The position numbers were made by a program, and so were the translations under genes. This document shows positions 56,429 to 64,000 of a stretch of 64,000 bases of DNA, in pieces (the first letter of the stretch is position 1; each line of letters opens with the position of its first letter). A model generated the notes under the pieces. It made no database searches. It saw only the letters and a program-made list of their open reading frames with translations, and was not told the origin of the DNA. This DNA is from Sorex araneus. Its lineage: Eukaryota > Chordata > Mammalia > Eulipotyphla > Soricidae. The stretch spans positions 193,953,000-194,016,999 of the forward strand of contig NC_073306.1 in the NCBI RefSeq assembly GCF_027595985.1. The letters run 5' to 3'.

Positions 56429-57911
56429 TTTATTTATTTATTTATTTATTTACTTGACTTGCATTTATCTTAATTCCCTTTGCTATAAAGTGATTCTTTT
56501 TTTTGGATTTATTTTATATTAGTTATTTTTGGTTTGGGGGCTGCACCTAATAGTTTTTTTTTTTAATTTTATTGAATCACCATGTGGGGGGTTACATAGT
56601 TCTCAGGATTATGTCAGTTATACAATACTCAAACACCCTTCCCTTCACCAGTGCCCATCTTCCATCACCAACCCCCCACTCCGTATACCTGCCACCCCCT
56701 CCCACCTCCCCAGTCCCCACCCTTGTAAGTGATAAGTTTCACTTCGTTTACGCTTTATCTCAATTACATTCCATGTTTCAACACACAACTAACTACCGTT
56801 GTTGGGGTTTCCCCCAAAAAAGAAAAAGACAGTCCTATTGCCAAGGAGGCATTTGATAGTTCTCCATTGCTAAGAATATAGAGATATTAAGTCCCGCTGT
56901 TTGTTACAAAACTTTTCTTTTTCCCCCTTGCCCCACGCCACCGAGTTCACGCCTGTTTAGCAATCGCCACGCTGCCTGACAAAGGGAAAAAAAAACCGAA
57001 AAGGATGGTTATTTCCCGTCATCAGCAGGAGTGGGGCTCTGGCTTAGTTGATAGACTAGTAGAGTGTCTGCAAGCAGTTTCTGGAACCGAAGGTCTTGCG
57101 CTGGTATCAGCTCCGGCTCGAGATTCCACCAGTGTCCCACTGTTCCATGTACATAATTTTTCCCCTTGTATCCTATTCCCACGCCACCAGGTCTGTTTGC
57201 TTAATGGACATCACACTATGGTTGACGCCACGCCGCGTTTCTTCCCGAGAAAGAAGAAAATTTCTTCTCAGCCGGCGTGGGGATATAGCTTAGTTCAGTC
57301 TAGAGAGATGGCTACCACTTTGATTGCCTTCAATATTTCAGCAACAGACTTACTATTCTTGTTAGGATCTCCCACAAAAGTTCGACCCATTAAAAAGGAA
57401 CCATTACATATTGCTGATGCTAAGATAACATTAGGTCGCGCGGCCGCTTCTGCGGCCGCGCGGTTTTGGGTTTCTGTATAAAGTCCAGGGAAAGTACAAC
57501 CAGAAATAACATCACTACAAACTTTTACCCTTTTATGGTGCTCATAAGATGGAGAAACCTAGAGAGAGGCTCGGCGTCTCCATTTTACGCTCAGAAAGCC
57601 GCGGACCCTGCGCTGTGCTCGGGAGGAAGGGGTTGAGAGAGAGAGGTTAAAAGAATTGGGGGATGTCCGGTCTCCACTGTTTCAGCCCGCCGTGGGTTCT
57701 CCGATCCCGTGCCGGAATTAGTTCAGTGGGCTGCTTGGAGTCCAAGGGCACTTCCTTGGGCTCTTCCATTATGCTCGCTCCGCTGCAGGGTCCAAAGGGA
57801 AGCACACGTGGGGGAGGTGGGTTTAAGTATCTATCTGCGGTGGGCGGGGGTCACCGCCCCCGCCCCCTGGGGTCTCCCGCAAGTGCGCGTCCTGTTTCAG
57901 CTGGCTCGGCG
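56429..57911 (-). mobile_element. Composite retroelement: GC-rich head, L1 3' UTR, double tail
   Basis: 1483 bases flanked by TAACAGATTTTA at 56417-56428 and 57912-57923; the left duplicate has the empty site near 2839-2850. Read on minus: a CpG-rich head (57911 to about 57660) of unknown origin, then a full-module L1 3' UTR (57660 to about 56566) with a perfect GC hairpin, a first A-run (56553-56565), about 100 bases of extra sequence with an old SINE-like piece, and a second AAAT-rich tail (56429-56452). No L1 coding sequence. The only complete composite of this kind here. Confidence 0.85.
57437..57462. repeat. Perfect 11-bp GC hairpin in the composite element
   Basis: CGCGCGGCCGC and its exact inverse, separated by TTCT. 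Decayed versions are in other L1 3' UTRs (near 12440, 14420, 34505 and 61395), so the hairpin is an original part of the L1 3' UTR. Confidence 0.9.
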
Positions 57912-60900
57912 TAACAGATTTTAGAAAGGACATCGCTAGCAACACAATAGTAGTTGAAGACTTCAACACCGGCTTATCACCTCTAGATAGATCAACAAGA
58001 ATAAAACTCATCAAGGAAACATTGGCCTTGAAGGAAGAAATAGAAGAGAGAGGGTTAATAGATTTATACAGGGCTTTGCATTCCCATAAGAAAGAATACA
58101 CATTCTTTTTCCGTGCACACAGAACATTCTCCAAAATAGACCATGCACTGGGCCAGAAAGCATACCTCCATAGAATCAGGAAGATAGAAATTGTATCAAG
58201 TATCTTCTCAGATCATGATGCACTGAAGATAGAAGTTAATCATGTACAGATGCAGAGAACCAAACTGTACACTGTACACCTGGAAATTAAACAACTCAAT
58301 GTTGAACAATAAATGGGTCAGGGAGGAAGTCAAGGAAGAAATCAAAAGGTACCTGGAAACAAATGAGAATGAAGACATGAGCTACCAGAACCTGTGGGAC
58401 ACAGCTGAAGCTGTGTTAAGGGGAAAATTTATAGCTCTGCAAGCATAACTCAAGAAGGAAGAAAGGGCCCACATAAATAACCTGACCTCACAGCTTAAGA
58501 CCATAGAAAAGAACCAACAAAAGGAGTGCAAACCAGGCAGAAGAAAAGAAATAATAAAAGTTAGAGCAGAAATCAATGATATGGGAAACCAAAAAACAAT
58601 CCGAAAGATCAATGAATCTAAGAGCTGGTTCAAACTGTAATCAAAATTCTCCCCAGAAACAAAAGTCCATGTCCCGATGGATTCACTAGAGAATTCTTCC
58701 AAACATTTAAAGAGGACCTATTGCCAGTTCTTTTCAAGCTTTTCCAGGAAATAGATGAAATGGAAACACTCCCAAACAGTTTCTATGAGGCACGTATCAC
58801 CCTAATACCAGAAGCAAACAGAGACACTGCAAAAAAAGAAAATTACAGGCCGATATCTCTGATAAACATGGATGTGAAGATCTTCAACAAAATATTAGCG
58901 TAGAATCCAATAACTTATTAAAAAGACCATACATCACAACCAAGTGGGACTCATCCCAGGGATGCAAGGATTGTTCAACATTCGAAATCAATCAACATAA
59001 TCCACCATGTCAACAAAATAAAAATAAAAACCATATGGTCATATCAATAGATGCAGAGAAAGCACTTGACAAGATCCAGCACCCATTCATGATGAAAACT
59101 CTCACCAAAATTGGCATAGAAGGGAACTTCCTCGATATGGGTAAAGCCATCTAACACAAGCCTATAGTAAGCATTATCCTCAATGGGGAAGAACTAAGGG
59201 TCTTTCCTCTAAGATCAGGGACAAGGCATGGATTCCCACTCTCACCACTTCTGTTCAATATAGTACTGGAAGTACTTGAAATAGCAATTAGGCAAGAAAA
59301 AGACATTGAGGGCATCCAGATAGGAAAGGAAGAAACCAAGCTCTCACTATTCACAGATGATACATTATATTTAGAGAACCCCAAAGCCTCTACCAAGAAA
59401 CTCCTCGAAACAATAGACTCGTATAGTAAAGTTGCAGGCTATAAAATCAATATCCAAAAGTCCATGGCTTTCCTATATGCAAATAATGAGAGAGAAGAAA
59501 GTGATATGAAAAAAGCAACCCCGTTCACAATCATGCCTCAGAAAATCAAGTTCCTGGAATCAACTTAACTAAGGAGGTGAAGGACCTGTACAGAGAAAAT
59601 TACAAAACGTTATTTCATGAAATTAAAGAGGACATGAGGAAATGGAAGCACATCCCCTGTGCATGAATTGGCAGAATTAACATTGTTAAAATGGCAATAC
59701 ACCCCAAGGCATTATACAATTTCATGTGATCCCTATAAGGATACCCATGACTATCTTCAATAAAGTGGACCAAACACTCCGAAAATTCATATGGAACGAC
59801 AAACCCCAATGAATAGCTAAAGAAATTTTTGGAAAAAAGTAGATAGGAGGCATCACCTTCCCCAACCTCAAACTCTACTACAAAGTGGTAATAATTAAAA
59901 CTGCGTGGTACTGGAACAAAGGCAGAGCAGTAGACCAACCCAACAGGGTAGAGTATTCCTACACACACCCTCAAATAGATGATCATCTAATCTTTGCTAA
60001 GGAAGCAAGAAATGTAAAGTGGAGCAAGGAAAGCCACTTTAACAAATGGTGCTGGCAACACTGGACAGCTACATGAAAAAAAAAAAAAAAGGGCTTAGCC
60101 TTACCCCTAACACCATGTACAAAACTCAGATCAAAATGGATTAAAGACCTCAACATTAGACCAGAGTCCATAAGGTACATTGAAAGACAAGGTCGGCAAA
60201 ACCTTCCACAACATTGAAGTACAGGTATATTCAAAGAGGACTGACCACTGCCCAGGCAAGTGGAAACAGAAATAATCAAACGGCACTATCTTAAATTGAG
60301 AACCTTCTGTACCTCAAAAGATACAGCAACCAGAATACAAAGACAGTCTACAGAATGGGAAAGGATATTCACCCAATACCCATCACATAAGGGTTTGATG
60401 TCAAGGATTTACAAGGCACTGGTTGAACTCCACAAGAAAACATCCAACCCCATCGGAAAATTAGGCGATGAAATGTATAGAAACTTTATCAAGGATAAAA
60501 TCCGAGTGGCTAAAAGACACATGAAAAAATGCTTCTCATCATTAATCATCAGGGAGATGCAGATCAAAACAACAATGAGATACCATCTCACACCACAGAG
60601 ACTGGCCCACAGCCAAAAGAACAAAAGCGACCAGTGTTTGCACGAATGTGGGGAGAAAGGGACTCTCCTTCACTGCTGGTGGGAATGGCAACTTGTTCAG
60701 TATGGATGCTGCTTAAAAAATTAGAAATTGAGCTCCTATTTGACCCAGCAATACCACTTCTAGGAATATATCCCGGAGATTCAAAAAAGTATAGTAAAAG
60801 TGACATATGTACCTATATGTTCATTGCAGCACTGGTCACAATAGCAAGAATCTGGAAAAAAATTTCGAGTGTCTGAGAACAGTTAAAGAAACTTTGGTAC

Positions 60901-61010
60901 ATCTACACAATGGAATACTATATAGCTGTTAGAAAAGATGAAGTCATGAAATTTGCATATAAGTGGATCAACATGGAAAGTATCATGTTAAGTGAAATGA
61001 GTCAGAAAGA

Positions 61011-62326
61011 GAGGAACAGCTTTCCGCTGCTGCACGAGCATGATCCAGGAGGTCAACTGAACTACTTTGGGCACCAGCAGGTCACAGAAATGCCTCTAGA
61101 CTGTGAACTGAGCCACTGCCCCATGTGGCACCAGGGGGGAAGGGTTTCTCTCTCTCAACACTTCCTTTCCAGGCACAGCATGGCGATCACCGCTTTTTGA
61201 GCACAAAATGGAGCAGCTCGAAGAAATGCCTCTAGACTGTGAACTGAGCCACTGCATCATGCGGCCCCAGGGCGTAGGGTTTCTCTCTCCAGGCTTTTCC
61301 ATCTTATGAGCACCACAAAAGGGAAGTAAAAGTTTGCAGTGATGCAATTTCTGGCAGAATTTTCCCTGGACTTTATACAGAAATCCAAAAGCACGTGGCT
61401 GCTGTCCACTGTCACCGCCACATGACCTAATATCTCTTAATTGTCAGCAATGTGAAACAGTTCCTTTTTACAGGTCTGACTTTGGGGGAAAAGTCCAAGA
61501 AATAATAGTGAGTTTTTTTTTGAAATATCGAAAGTATTCAAAGTAGCAGCCATGTTTCTAGATTGTGAACTAAGTCATAGCCCCACGTCAGCCGAGGAGA
61601 GGAAATATCCGTCTTTCTCATTTTTTATCCCTTTTCCGGGAGAAGCGGTGTGGTGTCCTCCATATTATGAGGTCTATTAAGCAGGTACAAAATTGGTTGA
61701 GCGGGAAGGAGAAAAAAAGAATTATGTACATGGAACAGCGGGATGCTTGGGCAGTCTCAGGCAGGGCTGATACCGGCGCATGCTCCGCCAAGATTCGACC
61801 CAGGTGGCCACACTTTTGTGCAGCCGCTTGCTGCTGATCGACCAGGATCCGGAGGCCAGCTAGACTGCTTGCACCCATGTCTCTATACTGTGATCTAAGC
61901 CATAGCCCCATGCCGCCCGAGGAGGGGAAATATCCTTCTTTCTTGTTTTTTTTCCCCTTTTGGGGGAGAAACAGCGTGGTGTCTGTCATATTATGAGGAC
62001 TATTAAGCAGGCACAAACTTGGTGTTGCGAGAAGGAGAAAATAAAGAAAAAAGAGTTATGTACTTGGAACAGCGGGACTTCATATCTCTTCATTCTCAGC
62101 AATGAAAAATTAATTACAAATGCTTCCTTGGCAGTAGGGCTGTCTTTTTGGGGAGAAACTCCAACAACAATAGTTAAGTTTTGTGTTGAAATATGGAATA
62201 TAATTAAGGTAAAGAGAAAATGAAGTGAAATTTATCAGTTACGCAGGTGGGGGTGGGGGGCAGGGGGTGGGAGGTACACTGGGGTTTTTGGTGGTGGAAT
62301 ATGGGCACCAGTGAAGGGATGGGTGT
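61011..62326 (+). mobile_element. Long L1 3' UTR with repeated modules
   Basis: A module beginning CTAGACTGTGAACTGAGCCA recurs at about 61097, 61231, 61559 (CTAGATTGTGAACTAAGTCA) and 61886 (CTATACTGTGATCTAAGCCA). The blocks starting at 61553 and 61879 also share GAGGAGGGGAAATATCC, an AAGCAGGCACAAA block and TTATGTACTTGGAACAGCGG in order, a tandem duplication of about 325 bases. Ends with a G-rich tract (62246-62271). Non-coding. Confidence 0.8.
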
Positions 62327-63568
62327 TTGGTGGCAAATTATTTTGAAATAGTTTGTTAAAGAATTTTCCCACCAGAAAATGATATATGAATTTCTGCTAC
62401 CTCTCTTAGAAATAGGACCATATTTCTATATAAGTGTGATTAACTCCCTTTCTCTTGTACATATTTTAAATGCAATATTTTGGAATGGTTTTTATTCTTT
62501 CAGTAAAGTTAGTTTTATATTTTATCATCTAATTTCTATTTCTCATAGTAGTGTTATACTCATTCCTATCAGATCTGTGTTGTATTCAGCTAGGAAAATA
62601 TTTTCTTACTGAGATATATAAAAAAATAATTTAAATTATCCTAGAAAAAACTCTCATTTTCTTCTGACAAAATTTATATTTTATCTCTTAAGTATAACTT
62701 CCAAAATTCAGCAAAATCAAAATAAATGAAGGGTCAATAGCAAAAGGTGAACTTATAAAAGCGAGATCTGAATGTTTTGTTTTTTACCCTATGTAACAGT
62801 AATTTTTGAGAAAGAATACTTATACAACTAAATCTAAGCCTTCAAAGATCTGCTCATTGTCAGGATTTTTCAAGGGAACAGTATAAAAAAACCCACAAAA
62901 ATAGGTAAATATCTAAAGAATATATTTAGCTATAATCAGAAGCTAAGAAGAGAAGCTATCTTTTATTTGATCAGTAATATAAGCAAAATTTCTTTAGGAA
63001 GTGTACAAAATAAACAGTGTTTTCAAAAGAGTTCTTGATTTCTGGGAAAATATGAGTACTGATGTATGAGATTTTATTTCAATAGTACAAATACACTCAT
63101 TTTTTCCTACAAGGTTATATCTAATATTCAACCTCTAAGAACAGTTGCTGTGATAGGATATGATAAATCAGTACTTATTAAACATAAAAAGTTACACATA
63201 TTTTATTTTATTTTTTTAATTACACATATTTTAATGGTAGTGTGGGTTGCCTTTAGTTCATTAATCTAATATTTTCCTTTGCACTTTCACTTCCCTATGT
63301 AGTTTTATGTATGTTTTCCTATAACAATGTGAGTTCATTCTTCACAAAGACAAGTGATTCAAGATGAGAAAATTATTTTTCCTCAAAAACTATTTAAACC
63401 ATGAACATAATTATTTGTCCTACATCACAATGCATAGCTCTTCTAAAAATTCCTGGATTATGTGGGAAGTACAAGTTGTTGCCTGAATAAATTTAAAGAA
63501 ATATTGATATTAGAGTAATTAAATTGGTGTACGTTGATTATTAATATAGAGGTATAGATAGATGTATG
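62327..63568. other. AT-rich sequence at the right end
   Basis: No exon, repeat or RNA gene recognised over about 1.2 kb. Confidence 0.5.
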
Positions 63569-63815
63569 GACTGGAATGATAGTACAGTGGGTAGGGCGTT
63601 TATCTTGCACATGGCTGACACAGGTTCAATTCCTCTGTCTCTCTTGGAGATCCTGGCAAGCTACCGAGGGTATCCTGCCCACATGGCAGAGCCTGGCAAG
63701 CTACCAGAGGCATATTCGATATGCCAAAAATAGTAGCAACAAGTCTTACAATGGACACATTACTGGTGCCCACTTGAGCAAATCGTTGAACAAGGGACGA
63801 CAGTGCTACAGTGCA
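63569..63815 (+). mobile_element. Long-family SINE, full length
   Basis: Head GGACTGGAATGATAGTACAG, B-box region ACAGGTTCAATTCC, tail TTACTGGTGCCCACTTGAGC, CAAGGGACGACAGTGC. Flanked by TAGATG-containing repeats. Confidence 0.92.
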
Positions 63816-63944
63816 TAGATGGACCTATATCTAAATAAATATTTAAGTATTTTATATATTAAAACATTATCATTTTTCTAAAGTTAATATCTAAGACCAA
63901 AATATTTTTCAAAAAAATTATTTAAAAAAATTTTTTTTTCATTA

Positions 63945-64000
63945 CACACCAGCAGTATTCAGGGCTTACTCCTGGTTCTGTGCTTAGGGATCAATCCTGA
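63945..64000 (-). mobile_element. SINE cut by the window end
   Basis: Left (3') part of a minus-strand short SINE: TTTTTTTTTCATTACACACC, then GTATTCAGGGCTTACTCCTG. Confidence 0.75.

Larger units (their letters stand above)
53450..60987 (+). repeat. Right copy of the direct segmental duplication
   Basis: Same order and orientation as 1-6205, 53.4 kb away, on the other side of the UGT2B gene. Differences: an inserted SINE (53989-54157), an inserted composite retroelement (56429-57911), and loss of the stretch matching left bases about 3548-3822 (junction near 58630). After 60987 this copy continues into L1 3' UTR, whereas the left copy runs into unrelated sequence. Confidence 0.9.
56057..60987 (+). 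pseudogene. Right-copy L1 ORF2 relic
   Basis: The ORF2 start codon is AAG instead of ATG. Endonuclease is split by the composite insertion (56429-57911). The reverse transcriptase region has a deletion at its start and an altered active-site box. C-terminal part (60260-60724) still recognisable with a changed Cys motif. Confidence 0.88.
54508..62326 (+). mobile_element. Right-copy L1, dead, interrupted by a composite element
   Basis: Counterpart of L1-A: same two-block 5' UTR, same ORF1 frameshifts. It additionally keeps a 3' UTR (61011-62326) of about 1.3 kb with internally repeated modules. Truncated at 62326 before AATAAA. Internal loss of about 275 bases at 58630 removes part of ORF2 before the reverse transcriptase. 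Confidence 0.9.

Noticed and set aside
57600-57911. GC-rich ORFs (57663-57914) as a host first exon
   Set aside because: The stretch is inside a retroelement insertion with target duplications and is absent from the paired duplicate.

Overview
This is nuclear DNA of a placental mammal, most likely a shrew (Soricidae, Sorex-type). That call rests on many copies of a tRNA-headed SINE that reads like the shrew SOR family, on young and old L1 elements, and on a spliced UDP-glucuronosyltransferase gene. About 60% or more of the window is identifiable retroelement sequence. There are no prokaryotic features.

The only intact host gene found is a UGT2B-type UDP-glucuronosyltransferase on the minus strand: six coding exons at 42470-41747, 38615-38467, 19767-19636, 17433-17346, 16758-16539 and 15127-14848. 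The exon lengths (724, 149, 132, 88, 220 and 280 bases including the stop) add up to 530 codons plus a stop, with consistent phases and AG/GT borders. A likely HNF1 site lies about 60 bases before the ATG. A sense-oriented L1 3' end just past the stop supplies AATAAA signals. Intron 2 is 18.7 kb because a full-length L1 (23166-29025) landed in the tail of an older L1. That older L1 stands head to head with a third L1, which was itself hit by a fourth. Upstream of the gene, in the same orientation, lie two decayed exons (exon 5 at about 43.66-43.86 kb, exon 3 at about 49.29-49.35 kb) of a dead UGT2 neighbour, so this is a tandem UGT2 array.

The window ends are a direct duplication. Bases 1-6205 match 53450-60987, including host flank plus a dead L1 with shared disabling mutations. 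The two copies bracket the UGT2B gene. After the duplication, the right copy gained a SINE (53989-54157) and a 1.48-kb composite L1-3'UTR element (56429-57911), both with target-site duplications, and lost about 275 bases. The left copy preserves the empty sites.

Other content: a class I (gammaretrovirus-like) endogenous retrovirus pol relic (about 8.63-10.75 kb) interrupted by a solo LTR with 4-base target duplication and eight AP-1-like repeats; a separate gag relic (51.46-52.06 kb); and RTE-clade LINE copies (13.1, 44.8 and 45.2-47.75 kb). The RTE 3' end is shared with the tails of the long SINE family and of a GC-headed composite element (38.85-39.53 kb), which points to an RTE-driven family of non-autonomous elements. 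This modular RTE/SINE/composite set and the L1-3'UTR composite are the best candidates here for under-described biology. Repeat borders are by eye, usually good to 5-30 bases unless target duplications are stated.
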